A stretch of 64,000 nucleotides of DNA, taken from positions 372,001 to 436,000 of the forward strand of contig NZ_LVYD01000124.1 of assembly GCF_002077945.1 (NCBI RefSeq), in the 5' to 3' direction. Positions 1 through 7,959 of the stretch are shown one piece after another (position 1 is the first letter of the stretch; every line of letters starts with the position of its first letter). The stretch is from Niastella vici (GTDB lineage Bacteria; Bacteroidota; Bacteroidia; Chitinophagales; Chitinophagaceae). The position numbers and the translations under genes were made by a program. The notes beneath the pieces were generated by a model. The model did not search any database. It saw only the letters and a list, made by a program, of their open reading frames with translations, and was not told where the DNA came from.

Positions 1-1094
1 ACGAAATTACTGATGAGGCTGTTGGCATCGAACGGATTGTGCGTAATTGTCTGGAACCTGCTTTTATGTACATCGAGGACGTTTATGCCGCCCTTTAAAG
101 TACCCATCCACACCCGCGATTCCTTATCAACAAAAATGGAATACACCGATTCGCTCGAAAGCTGGTCCCTGCTTTCGCCGGGCATCAGGTATTGAAAGGC
201 GCCGGTGGTCTTGTTGAGGATATTGGCGCCACTGTTCATGGTGCCGATCCATAAATTATCCTGCGCATCGCTGCACAGGCTTACCACCATATTGCTGGTG
301 AGCTGGCCTTTCTTTTCTATAAAATGATTGACGATCGTGTTCGATGCAATGGCGTATTGGTACAGCCCGCCTTCGGTGCCCATCCAGATGTTACCGGCAT
401 TATCTGCCTCGAGACGGATGACCGACTTCAACGAATTATTCACCAAACGAATGGTATTGTGGCTGCGGTCGAACAAACAAAGCCCCATTGTTTCAATAAA
501 CAACCATACATTACCCGGTTTATCGACATAAATGGACTGCACATTATAATAAGAGCTTTCTTTAGTGCCCGTGTTAACCGGGATCTGAATGGCCGCATCG
601 GCATCCTGTTTTTTCAGGAACAGTCCCCAGCCATTGGTGCCAAAATAAATAGTGCCACCTGCATCTGATTTAATGGTATTGATGCTGCAGGTGATGCGGT
701 CACGGCGCTTTACGTCCCAATTAGGATGAAAATATACCGGAGAAAACCGGTCAACTATGCGGTTGTATACCGCCACCCCGAGCCCCGTACCCACCCACAG
801 GTTATTGAATTTGTCTTCATGAATGGTATAAATGTAATTATGCGGAATAGAGGCGGTATCGTTGATCCGGTTCCGGAAAACCTTGAAGGCATAGCCATCA
901 TAACTGTTGAGGCCATCGTAGGTGCCAAACCACATGAGGCCGTTATGGTCCTGGTAAATACATTGAACCGAGTTGTTCGATAATCCCTCCTGAATACCTA
1001 AATGCGTGATGGTTGCACCGGTGTAGGCCCCGGCCGGGCAGGTAATTAAAAATGACAGAACGGCAAATAATATATATCTGCAGAAGATACCCAT
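1..1094 (-). CDS. Two-component regulator propeller sensor protein, 5' part only
   Basis: The reading frame runs off the left edge of the window. It starts at an ATG whose complement is at 1092-1094 and encodes a Sec signal peptide (LFAVLSFLITCPAGA), then propeller repeats. Typical motifs are LGIQEGLSNNSVQCIYQD, GLMWFGTYDGLN, NLWVGTGLGV, NIWMGTEGGLYQY, NLWIGTMNSG and RVWMGTLKGG. This W-x-GT-x-x-G pattern defines the two-component regulator propeller (Reg_prop) that forms the periplasmic sensor of hybrid histidine kinases and of related DGC or LytTR/LuxR-type proteins in Bacteroidota. About 364 residues are visible, all in the sensor part, so the output domain cannot be determined. No frameshift is seen. 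It is transcribed away from the tandem array that follows. Confidence 0.88.
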   Translation of the reverse strand, partial: MGIFCRYILFAVLSFLITCPAGAYTGATITHLGIQEGLSNNSVQCIYQDHNGLMWFGTYDGLNSYDGYAFKVFRNRINDTASIPHNYIYTIHEDKFNNLWVGTGLGVAVYNRIVDRFSPVYFHPNWDVKRRDRITCSINTIKSDAGGTIYFGTNGWGLFLKKQDADAAIQIPVNTGTKESSYYNVQSIYVDKPGNVWLFIETMGLCLFDRSHNTIRLVNNSLKSVIRLEADNAGNIWMGTEGGLYQYAIASNTIVNHFIEKKGQLTSNMVVSLCSDAQDNLWIGTMNSGANILNKTTGAFQYLMPGESRDQLSSESVYSIFVDKESRVWMGTLKGGINVLDVHKSRFQTITHNPFDANSLISNF

Positions 1095-1392
1095 AAGCGC
1101 TAGCTGGTTTCAATCGTTAGAGCCGCTCGCGCGGCTTTCCTGCAGGACGGCCGCAGGAAGATGGTGCTATTTAACAATTGTAAATCTAACATTTTTTAAA
1201 TACAAGTCAACATATGCAAACAAAGTCATATCTGATAAATTTGGAACTGCTGTGAATCAAGGTCTGCGAAGTAGGAAGTAAGAGATAGGAAGTAAGAAAA
1301 TGCCGAATGTTGTAGCTCGTAACTAATAGCGATTTTGAGATTTCGGGGTTTCGGGTTTTGTAATTTGTGCCGAGTTTCGAATTTGAGGTAAA
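1095..1392. other. Intergenic region with a heptad-repeat arm
   Basis: No gene is seen. Positions 1268-1300 hold a purine-rich run of GAAGTAGGAAGTAAG type. It is complementary to the pyrimidine-rich array that begins at 1393, so the two could pair into a large hairpin with about 90 bases of unique sequence in the loop. The part next to 1094 presumably holds the promoter of the propeller sensor, but no convincing TAnnTTTG box was picked out. Confidence 0.5.
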
Positions 1393-2045
1393 TCCTACCT
1401 CTTACTTCTTACATCAGTTTTCCTACTTCCTACCTCTTACTTCTTACTTCAGTTTTCCTACTTCCTACCTCTTACTTCTTACTTCAGTTTTCCTACTTCT
1501 TACCTCTTACTTCTTACTTCAGTTTTCCTACTTCCTACCTCCTACTTCTTACTTCAGTTTTCCTACTTCCTACCTCTTACTTCTTACTTCAGTTTTCCTA
1601 CTTCCTACCTCCTACTTCTTACTTCAGTTTTCCTACTTCCTACCTCTTACTTCTTACTTCAGTTTTCCTACTTCCTACCTCCTACTTCTTACTTCAGTTT
1701 TCCTACTTCCTACCTCTTACTTCTTACTTCAGTTTTCCTACTTCCTACCTCCTACTTCTTACTTCAGTTTTCCTACTTCCTACCTCTTACTTCTTACTTC
1801 AGTTTTCCTACTTCCTACCTCCTACTTCCTACTTCAGTTTTCCTACTTCTTACCTCTTACTTCTTACTTCAGTTTTCCTACTTCCTACCTCCTACTTCTT
1901 ACTTCAGTTTTCCTACTTCCTACCTCTTACTTCTTACTTCAGTTTTCCTACTTCCTACCTCCTACTTCCTACTTCAGTTTTCCTACTTCTTACCTCTTAC
2001 CTCCTACTTCAGTTTTCCTACTTCTTACCTCTTACCTCCTATTTC
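1393..2045. repeat. Tandem array of a 35-bp unit made of five heptads
   Basis: The landmark CAGTTTTCCTAC recurs about 18 times at 35-bp intervals. One unit reads as five heptads: TTCAGTT, TTCCTAC, TTCCTAC, CTCTTAC, TTCTTAC. Neighbouring units often alternate between CCTCTTAC and CCTCCTAC, giving a 70-bp higher-order period. The plus strand is almost pure pyrimidine with TA steps. A long open frame crosses the array (1367-2095), but its product is only a repeat of 35 residues rich in S, F, L, T, Y and P without stop codons. It is treated as an artefact because 3 x 35 bp is divisible by three. Confidence 0.9.
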
Positions 2046-2124
2046 ACAATCCTATGAAACCAAATGCTACCCTATTCAATGGAGCTATGTTATAAATAAC
2101 GTACATATTTCTTATTTTTAACCA

Positions 2125-3912
2125 ATGATGCGCCGCTGCCAAAAACTGGTTCTGCTTACAGGAATTGTATTCTTCACTCCCCATTGCATTGCACAAACCT
2201 GGCGTACCCAAACCGACAGCATGCTGCAGGTGGCCAAAACAGCTACCAGTACGGTAAAAAAAGTGAAACTGATCACCGACGCAGGCTTTATTATGTTGCT
2301 GCAAAAACCCGACACGGCGGTAATGTTGAGCAGCCAGGCTGAAAGCATTGCCGAAAGCAGTGGCAATGATACGGCTATGGCCATGGTGTATGCCCTTAAA
2401 AGCGGGGTACAGCTCACCCGCGACAACAATGCCCTTACACTGGAGTATGCATTAAACGGACTGAAGATCAGTGAACGCACGCCATTGCCTGCAGACCTCA
2501 TGGGATCGCTGTACCGGAAATTAGGCTATGTATACCGCAACAATGAAAATTATACCGAAGCCGTTGCCGCAAATAAAAATGCCCTGTTCTATTCAACCGA
2601 ATCGGGCAAACCCTACGATATGGCCATCACCGCCTTCAACATCGGGAACGTCTTTAATGCCTTCAACGAATACGACAGCGCGCTGGTGTACCTCGATAAA
2701 TCGATCGCAATAGCCCGGTCCAGTAATTTTCAGGATGTGCTTGCCCGCGCTTATATGAACAAGGTCCTTTGCTATAATGGCAAGAAAGATTATCCAAAAG
2801 CATTTCAAACGGTTTCCGAAATGCAGCCTTATATCAGTTTGGCCGAAGTAACACCACTTACCAAAGGACTTATTTATACCGTGATCGCCAACCTCGACCT
2901 GCGGCATGGTTCGCCCCAACACCAACTGGCGGCCATGTACCTCGACAGCATGAAGCATTTGATGACGGTGACCTCGCCCGGTAAAGACAACCTGGTAGAT
3001 TATTACCTCAACCGCTCGCTGCTCGAATTCAGTTTGAACCATTTTGATTCAGCTTCTGTGGCATTGGAGAAATACAAGGAGCTGAAGAATATGCAGGACT
3101 CGGTCATCAAGAGCGGACATGCGCAGGAACTGGCCACCCGGTACGAAACGGGTAAAAAAGATGCACAGATAAAAGACCTGGACCAGGAAAACCGTTTGCG
3201 AAAAAAATTATTGTTCAGTTCACTCGCCGCTTCGGGTGTATTCCTGGCATTGCTGTTTTGGGTATGGCAGCAGAATAAAAAGATCAGGAAACAGGAAGGA
3301 CACCTGAATTACCTGATGAAAGAGTTGCATCACCGGGTGAAGAACAACCTGCAGATCGTGAGCAGCCTGCTGAACCTGCAAAGCACCCGCATTGAAGATC
3401 CCATAGCGCAAAAGGCGCTGATGGAAGGCCAGCACCGCATAGAAGCCATGAGCCTGATACACCAGAAACTGTATCAAACCCAAACAAGCAGCCGGGTGAA
3501 TATCCGGGAGTTCATTGCCGAACTGTCGGAGAACCTGATGCACGCCTATGGGTACAAGCACGACTATTTTAACCTGCAATTACAGGTAACGGTGCAGGAG
3601 CTGGAGGCTGATATGGCCATTCCCGTAGGCCTTATTCTGAATGAAGTGGTGACCAATGCATTTAAATATGCATTCAAAAATGTGAACGAACCATCATTAT
3701 ATATATCATTACAGGAAAATGCGAACAAGCTGCAACTGACCATCGCCGACAATGGCCGGGAACTTACAGAAAAAGCCTGGAAACAATCCGCCTCGTTCGG
3801 GCGGCAACTGATCGCCTCGCTTACTATGCAACTGGAAGGTTCCATGCAATTGAATTGCGATGCCGGAGCTGTTTTTACGTTCACCTTTCCTGTTAAACCT
3901 GTACACGCATGA
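2125..3912 (+). CDS. TPR-containing sensor histidine kinase (HisKA_2 type)
   Basis: A 595-residue membrane sensor kinase. A Sec signal peptide (about 1-24, ending HCIAQ) precedes a periplasmic region with tetratricopeptide-like helices (about 80-330). A single membrane span follows near 366-386 (SSLAASGVFLALLFWVW). The cytoplasmic part has a HisKA_2 dimerisation/phosphoacceptor motif, ELHHRVKNNLQIVSSLL, with the histidine pair at about 402-403, and an ATPase domain with N-box NEVVTNAFKYAF and G1 box ADNGRE. HisKA_2 kinases phosphorylate partner response regulators. The next gene overlaps the stop codon by four bases (ATGA) and encodes a LytTR regulator, so the pair is very likely one two-component system. 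Two adjacent ATGs (2125 and 2128) could serve as start. Confidence 0.9.
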   Translation: MMRRCQKLVLLTGIVFFTPHCIAQTWRTQTDSMLQVAKTATSTVKKVKLITDAGFIMLLQKPDTAVMLSSQAESIAESSGNDTAMAMVYALKSGVQLTRDNNALTLEYALNGLKISERTPLPADLMGSLYRKLGYVYRNNENYTEAVAANKNALFYSTESGKPYDMAITAFNIGNVFNAFNEYDSALVYLDKSIAIARSSNFQDVLARAYMNKVLCYNGKKDYPKAFQTVSEMQPYISLAEVTPLTKGLIYTVIANLDLRHGSPQHQLAAMYLDSMKHLMTVTSPGKDNLVDYYLNRSLLEFSLNHFDSASVALEKYKELKNMQDSVIKSGHAQELATRYETGKKDAQIKDLDQENRLRKKLLFSSLAASGVFLALLFWVWQQNKKIRKQEGHLNYLMKELHHRVKNNLQIVSSLLNLQSTRIEDPIAQKALMEGQHRIEAMSLIHQKLYQTQTSSRVNIREFIAELSENLMHAYGYKHDYFNLQLQVTVQELEADMAIPVGLILNEVVTNAFKYAFKNVNEPSLYISLQENANKLQLTIADNGRELTEKAWKQSASFGRQLIASLTMQLEGSMQLNCDAGAVFTFTFPVKPVHA

Positions 3913-4673
3913 ACGACCAAGTAAAGATCCTGATCGTGGAAGATGAATCAATTGTAGCGTTGGACCTGTCGATGCGATTGCAAAAAGAAGGATATGAAGT
4001 GGTGGGCATTGCCAGCAACAGCGACGATGCCCTTGCCTTGTTTAACGAACAAAAGCCCGACCTGGTGCTGATGGATATCAATATCAAGGGCAACAAGGAT
4101 GGAATTGAAACGGCAAAAGAATTAAAGAAGGTGCAGGAAATACCGCTGATCTTTCTCACGGCTTTTTCGCAGAATGAATATGTTAGCCGGGCCAAATCGG
4201 TAAATCCCTCGGCATACCTGGTAAAACCGTTCAATAACGACAGTTTGCATACCAGCATCCAGATCGCCATTCACAATTTTGCCCTGGTAAACAAACCAAC
4301 CGATCCCCAACCGGCTGCCGAAAGCAGGGACGACACGGGGAAGGAAACCCTGTTGTTCTTCAATAATTATTTCTTTGTAAAGCACAATTACCGGTTCAAC
4401 AAATTTTCATTGGATGAACTGTTGTTTGCCGAAAGTGATAATAACTATATAAAGCTGGTGACCACCAGTAAAAAGATCGCGTTGCGGGTGTCGCTGCAAT
4501 ATATTGCAGAGAAGTTCAATCATCCCGCGCTGGTGCGGGTGCACCGCGGTTTTATTGTGAACATCAAAAATATCGACAGCTTTAACGAGGAAGAGATCAT
4601 CATTGGGCCGCACCAGATCCCCATTGGCCGCAATTACAAAGATGACTTTTTGAAGAGTTTCCGGTATTTATAA
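3909..4673 (+). CDS. LytTR-family response regulator
   Basis: A 254-residue regulator with an N-terminal receiver domain (about 5-120) and a C-terminal LytTR DNA-binding domain (about 160-254). The acidic pocket is VEDE near residues 10-13. The phosphoacceptor aspartate is D56 in LVLMDINIKG, the conserved T lies in IFLTAF and the lysine in YLVKPF. The LytTR part shows ESDNNYIKLV and LVRVHRGFIVNIKNI, typical of the fold. Its start overlaps the kinase stop codon (ATGA), indicating translational coupling and a cognate pair. Target promoters cannot be inferred from the window; the glycosyltransferase 19 bases downstream may be co-transcribed. Confidence 0.93.
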   Translation: MNDQVKILIVEDESIVALDLSMRLQKEGYEVVGIASNSDDALALFNEQKPDLVLMDINIKGNKDGIETAKELKKVQEIPLIFLTAFSQNEYVSRAKSVNPSAYLVKPFNNDSLHTSIQIAIHNFALVNKPTDPQPAAESRDDTGKETLLFFNNYFFVKHNYRFNKFSLDELLFAESDNNYIKLVTTSKKIALRVSLQYIAEKFNHPALVRVHRGFIVNIKNIDSFNEEEIIIGPHQIPIGRNYKDDFLKSFRYL

Positions 4674-4692
4674 TAAAAGGAACAGGCTGGCG

Positions 4693-5919
4693 TTGCAGGC
4701 GCAAATGGCGTTCCCTGCAAATAATTTGCGTAAAAACTTGCATAAGAAATCAGAAGTGTTATTTTTGATTGACATCCATAATCCTGTACCCAATATCTAC
4801 CAGCTTATGCAAGCAGCTAGTATGAAAGCCGCCCGCAACATTGCCATCGTGTATGCTGAATCAGCATCCGCTTCCCGTTCCGCCGCTGTTGCTTTACAAA
4901 AAGCTTTACAATTACGACAGCCCCAATGCCAGGTACGCCTGGTGAAAATTACCAGCTTTTTTGATTACCACCGGGTGTTTGGCCCCATTGTTCGTACCGG
5001 TATGAACCGGATGAGCAGCCTGGCCCATGACCTGGTTGGCGAAAAAGGCATTCAAAAAATAGCCGCTTACTGGAAGCTGTTTTTACCAGATATCGTTATT
5101 TCGGTAGCGCCCATTTTTAATCCGGTGTTGTACCGCAGTGCGCAGCTGGCCAACCCGGCCGTTCAATGCATCACCATTCCGGTCGATCTGGAAGAAGTGG
5201 GCAGCCGCACCTGGTTCACCCCATCAATAAAACAATATTACCTCAATGCCACCGATCTGTTAGATAAACAGGCAGCCGAGGCAGGTATACCAGCCGACTA
5301 TCGTTTTCGCATAAGTGGTTTGCCGGTGGCAGAAAGCGCTTATGAACCGCGCCCCCGCAACCGCGACTGGCAATTGAAAGCGATTGGGCTGAACCCTGCA
5401 TGGCCGGTAGGCTTTATATCGTTTGGAATACAAGGCAGCCCGGATATTTTACAAATAACCCGTGCACTGGCCAAACAGCACCAACAGCTGAACCTGATCA
5501 TTATGTGCGGTAAGAACAAGAAATTATTCAGGCAGCTCACCACTACGAAAATTCCCTTCCCTACTGCCGTTTATTATTACCTGCCGCAAACACCGGTGCA
5601 ATATCTGCAGCTGGCCGATTTTGCCATAGGCAAACCCGGCGCCATGACCATTACCGAATCACTGATCACCCGTACGCCGCTTATAGTTCAAAAAAGCAAA
5701 AACGCATTGCACAAAGGCAATGAAGCCTGGCTCACCAAAACCAGAACGGGTATTGTTTCAGCAACGCCGGCAGGTATAGCCGCAAGGGTAAATGAGATCA
5801 TCAGCAATCCATCGTATAAAGAACAGCTGGCGATACACCATCACCAGGCTATTTATGAAATAGCGGCGCTTATAGAACAGATAGCACAATTGGAACAACG
5901 GATGAAGAAAGCGGCGTAA
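4693..5919 (+). CDS. UgtP/MGDG-synthase-like glycosyltransferase (GT28-type fold)
   Basis: A 408-residue protein. The C-terminal half carries ADFAIGKPGAMTITESL (about 310-330), the donor-binding signature shared by MurG, UgtP and MGDG synthases. It is preceded by a Rossmann-like stretch, VGFISFGIQGSPDI and LNLIIMCGKNKKL. The N-terminal half has the form of the acceptor-binding domain (PDIVISVAPIFNPV). Family members transfer sugars from UDP- or GDP-sugars to lipid acceptors at the cytoplasmic face of the membrane. The acceptor here is unknown. The start is uncertain: the longest frame opens with TTG at 4693, an ATG follows at 4705, and an internal ATG near 4822 would give a shorter protein. 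It lies 19 bases after the response regulator and converges with a lipoprotein gene. Confidence 0.72.
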   Translation: MQAQMAFPANNLRKNLHKKSEVLFLIDIHNPVPNIYQLMQAASMKAARNIAIVYAESASASRSAAVALQKALQLRQPQCQVRLVKITSFFDYHRVFGPIVRTGMNRMSSLAHDLVGEKGIQKIAAYWKLFLPDIVISVAPIFNPVLYRSAQLANPAVQCITIPVDLEEVGSRTWFTPSIKQYYLNATDLLDKQAAEAGIPADYRFRISGLPVAESAYEPRPRNRDWQLKAIGLNPAWPVGFISFGIQGSPDILQITRALAKQHQQLNLIIMCGKNKKLFRQLTTTKIPFPTAVYYYLPQTPVQYLQLADFAIGKPGAMTITESLITRTPLIVQKSKNALHKGNEAWLTKTRTGIVSATPAGIAARVNEIISNPSYKEQLAIHHHQAIYEIAALIEQIAQLEQRMKKAA

Positions 5920-5927
5920 GTGGGGAA

Positions 5928-6437
5928 TTATTGTTTAACCCTGACCAGCTTAATAAAATAAGGGTCCTGGGCGAGAATGATGGTATCCATCGTTTTTTTT
6001 ACGATAAACAAGGAGTCCCTGGTTCCATCCGAAAAAACCTGGCTGGCTCTGTAAACCCAGATGCGGCGATGGCTTTCAATATCGCCATCAACAAAATAAG
6101 CAAATGAGGTAGAATTCTTAACCGGGAAGCTGTCAACGGTCGTTTGAAAGCTGTCGACTATAGTAATATCTTTTACCCCTTCAAACACACAGGTTGTATC
6201 AGCATATAATTTATTGGCCTTTATAATAAACTTCCTGGAAACACAGGTATTGAACAGCACTTCCTTTTCAGCTACAGCATCGGTAAGAAAAATGGAGGCG
6301 GCGGTTACTACAAAATCACCTTCAATAGACAAGTTAGTCACCTTAGTCACCGGGTGTTTACACCCAAGCAAAATGGCTATACTTATAAGCACCAATCCTG
6401 TTTTACTGGTTGGCGCCGCTTGTTTGATTGTTTTCAT
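5928..6437 (-). CDS. Predicted lipoprotein of unknown function
   Basis: A 169-residue product with a lipobox-like segment, ISIAILLGC (cysteine near residue 26), after a hydrophobic stretch, so export and lipidation are likely. The remainder alternates hydrophobic and polar residues in a beta-rich pattern and contains two further cysteines (NTC and TTC near 65 and 80), which could pair in the periplasm. No family was recognised. The gene ends eight bases from the convergent glycosyltransferase gene. Its start lies about 40 bases downstream of the OmpA-tail micro-ORF on the same strand. Confidence 0.7.
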   Translation of the reverse strand: MKTIKQAAPTSKTGLVLISIAILLGCKHPVTKVTNLSIEGDFVVTAASIFLTDAVAEKEVLFNTCVSRKFIIKANKLYADTTCVFEGVKDITIVDSFQTTVDSFPVKNSTSFAYFVDGDIESHRRIWVYRASQVFSDGTRDSLFIVKKTMDTIILAQDPYFIKLVRVKQ

Positions 6438-6476
6438 TTTACCTGATTACCTGAAAATACAAAGAAATGGTGGCAA

Positions 6477-6632
6477 TTAATAATGCAGTTTGAACACCAC
6501 GCGCCGGTTGGCGGCCCTGCCTGTTGGGGTGGAATTATCAGCAACCGGTTGAGGCTGTGCGATGGAAGCAGTGGTTATTGACAATAAAAAGCCTGTAAAG
6601 ATTGCCTTAGCGGAAAGATTATCGATTGTCAC
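6477..6632 (-). pseudogene. 51-codon ORF joining a signal peptide to the last residues of an OmpA domain
   Basis: Starting at a GTG (complement of 6630-6632), this frame encodes a signal-peptide-like N-terminus (AIFTGFLLSITTASIAQPQP) followed directly by ADNSTPTGRAANRRVVF and a stop. The second part matches the end of OmpA-family peptidoglycan-binding domains, where the loop before the last strand reads DNSTPxGRAxNRRVE. The roughly 100 residues that normally precede this tail are missing. The simplest reading is an internal deletion of an OmpA-like gene that kept both ends in frame. It could still be made as a short exported peptide; no evidence decides this. Confidence 0.6.
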
Positions 6633-6742
6633 CTGAATTAAGCGCAAGGGGTTAATGGTAATAGTGATTGCGGGGTAAAAATACAGATAAAACCAGAAAC
6701 TACTATGTGTTGTGAATTATAAAGAAAAGTTAGGTTTTTGGT

Positions 6743-6967
6743 TCACATATTTGCTTTCAAATGATCCTCAATCTTGAATTTTAATTGAAGCAGTTGAGAA
6801 ATGAGCTTTGTTTTTTCAGAATGTTTACTGGAAACTTTTCTTCTATGTTCACGAAACGCTTCTAACAAAGCCTCCCGTTCCCTGGAATTTTTGGACCCGG
6901 GAAAAACAAACGATTGGGCAATTTCTGCAGGGGTATATGTAGCCTCAATTTTTTTTAATGATTTCAT
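6743..6967 (-). CDS. Small helical protein resembling antitoxin-like Bacteroidota proteins
   Basis: A 74-residue, strongly charged protein. The N-terminal YTPAEIAQSFVFPG is followed by long amphipathic helices ending SQLLQLKFKIEDHL. Small proteins of this layout (YTPEEIAESFVFP...LLQLKFQMEDY) are common in Bacteroidota, often next to an XRE-type HTH gene, and are suspected to be one half of toxin-antitoxin or regulatory pairs. That association is from memory of the family and is not proven here. No HTH gene lies beside this copy, so it may have lost its partner. The start is the ATG at 6965-6967. Confidence 0.6.
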   Translation of the reverse strand: MKSLKKIEATYTPAEIAQSFVFPGSKNSREREALLEAFREHRRKVSSKHSEKTKLISQLLQLKFKIEDHLKANM

Positions 6968-7060
6968 ACAACTTACATTTTCATTTGCCGGCTGCTGCTA
7001 TACGAATGTAAGTAAGATTTATAAAAACATAACCCTTATTGCGTATGCTATTATCCACAC

Positions 7061-7276
7061 TCAGGATGAGCCATTATCTGTTATCAACTCCTTTAAAAAT
7101 GAATAGCTTTCAGTTGGCAGGTGCAAGTCGTGGGCAATGCGCTCGATCAATTCATAAGTCTCCCGGTCGATTTCTATGTTATAGTCATAAAGCTGGGTAA
7201 CAATTGTGTCAAGGCCTAACCCAAATTCATGATGGTGGAGGAGTTCTTTTGCGTTGGTTAGATCTGATTCGGGCAA
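7061..7276 (-). CDS. MafI-like orphan immunity protein, 5' end disturbed
   Basis: The frame contains DLTNAKELLHHHEFGLGLD, then QLYDYNIEIDRETYELIERI and SFLKELI. This is the pattern of MafI-family immunity proteins, which neutralise MafB-type polymorphic toxins. The first possible start, TTG at 7274-7276, is internal to the expected family length. In frame upstream the sequence still reads RLIEGFVRFVQVGLPESD, matching the family N-terminus, up to a TAA inside the 84-bp repeat region. No ATG precedes it. The 5' end therefore seems to have been overwritten by the repeat, and no toxin gene is adjacent. It may be an expressed orphan immunity gene from a weak start or a decaying one. Confidence 0.6.
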   Translation of the reverse strand: MPESDLTNAKELLHHHEFGLGLDTIVTQLYDYNIEIDRETYELIERIAHDLHLPTESYSFLKELITDNGSS

Positions 7277-7285
7277 ACCAACCTG

Positions 7286-7470
7286 AACGAAACGGACAAA
7301 TCCTTCAATTAAACGAAATCGTGTTTCAATTTAACTAAAAGTGTTTTGCGTTAAACGAAACGGGCAAATCGTTTAATCGAAAGTCCTTTGAATTAAACGG
7401 AATTGACTTTCGATTTAATTAAAAGTGTTTGGCGTTAAACGGAACAGGCAAATCGTTTAATTGAATTGAG
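7286..7470. repeat. Tandem repeat of about 84 bp with internal inverted arms
   Basis: The segment AACGAAACGGGCAAATC (with small changes) occurs at 7286, 7354 and 7438, and AATTAAACGGAAT-type segments at 7307 and 7391. The two full units are 84 bp apart; the first is shortened by about 16 bp. Each unit has arms TTCAATTAAACG and CGTTTAATTGAA in opposite orientation, so it could form a cruciform. The repeat overlaps the apparent 5' end of the MafI-like gene and the 3' end of the degenerate gene upstream. Confidence 0.75.
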
Positions 7471-7690
7471 CTCGCCGAAAATCGAAACAATTTGATTCTC
7501 AGGCACATAATGATAACCGTTTGTCAAGTCCCCCCAAAACGCCAGATCTACTCCTACTTTTCCGCCCCAAATGCGTACGCAATACACCCAATTACCACAA
7601 TGAATCAATTCTTAGCCCCATTGATCTCCTAGCTATTTTTGGATGAGATAAGCCTACACAATCAAAGAAGAATCTGAGTATTGTTAATCA
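7435..7690 (-). pseudogene. Degenerate gene upstream of the MafI-like gene
   Basis: Two reading-frame pieces look like one former protein broken by a frameshift near 7595. The first gives FFFDCVGLSHPKIARRSM then GLRIDSLW and stops. The second, in another frame (7435-7608), gives NWVYCVRIWGG, KVGVDLAFWGDL, TNGYHYVPENQIVSIFGEL, then runs into the repeat and stops. The composition is protein-like (many aromatic residues, GG turns) and unlike random translation. Its place directly before an immunity gene fits a polymorphic toxin C-terminus or another immunity protein, but no family was recognised. Confidence 0.45.
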
Positions 7691-7959
7691 ACATCATAGA
7701 ATCTTTAAAGCGGCTGCCCCACCCTGCCACCATTTTAGAAAATGCGCTTTAAATACCTCGCGTGGTAGAAGCATCACCGGAGCTGGCAGCGTTCAACTAC
7801 GGCTTAGCATAACTTTTCTTATAGCTATGGTACGGCTGGACATGCCTGAGTGTATACGGCACATATAACGTTCCCTTGTTGCTGCATCTGTGCTGTTGAT
7901 CAGGATCAATTTTGTCAAATACATAAATTGGGGGTATTATAACTTCTGAACTTTATTTT
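7691..7959. other. Intergenic stretch without a recognisable gene
   Basis: Frames on both strands are short and interrupted. Some pieces look faintly protein-like, for example EASPELAAFNYGLA on the plus strand followed by a stop, but none can be joined or assigned. It is probably decayed coding sequence together with the promoter region of the gene at 7960. Confidence 0.4.

Noticed and set aside
1393-2045. CRISPR array
   Set aside because: The units are contiguous, with no unique spacers between repeats, and no cas gene is in the window.
1367-2095. A 242-codon open frame rich in S, F, L, T, Y and P
   Set aside because: It is the translation of the 35-bp tandem array; 3 x 35 bp keeps the frame open without selection.
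7741-7930. Possible TonB-receptor or other remnant on the plus strand (EASPELAAFNYGLA)
   Set aside because: Frames are broken after 20 residues and no second piece supports the idea.
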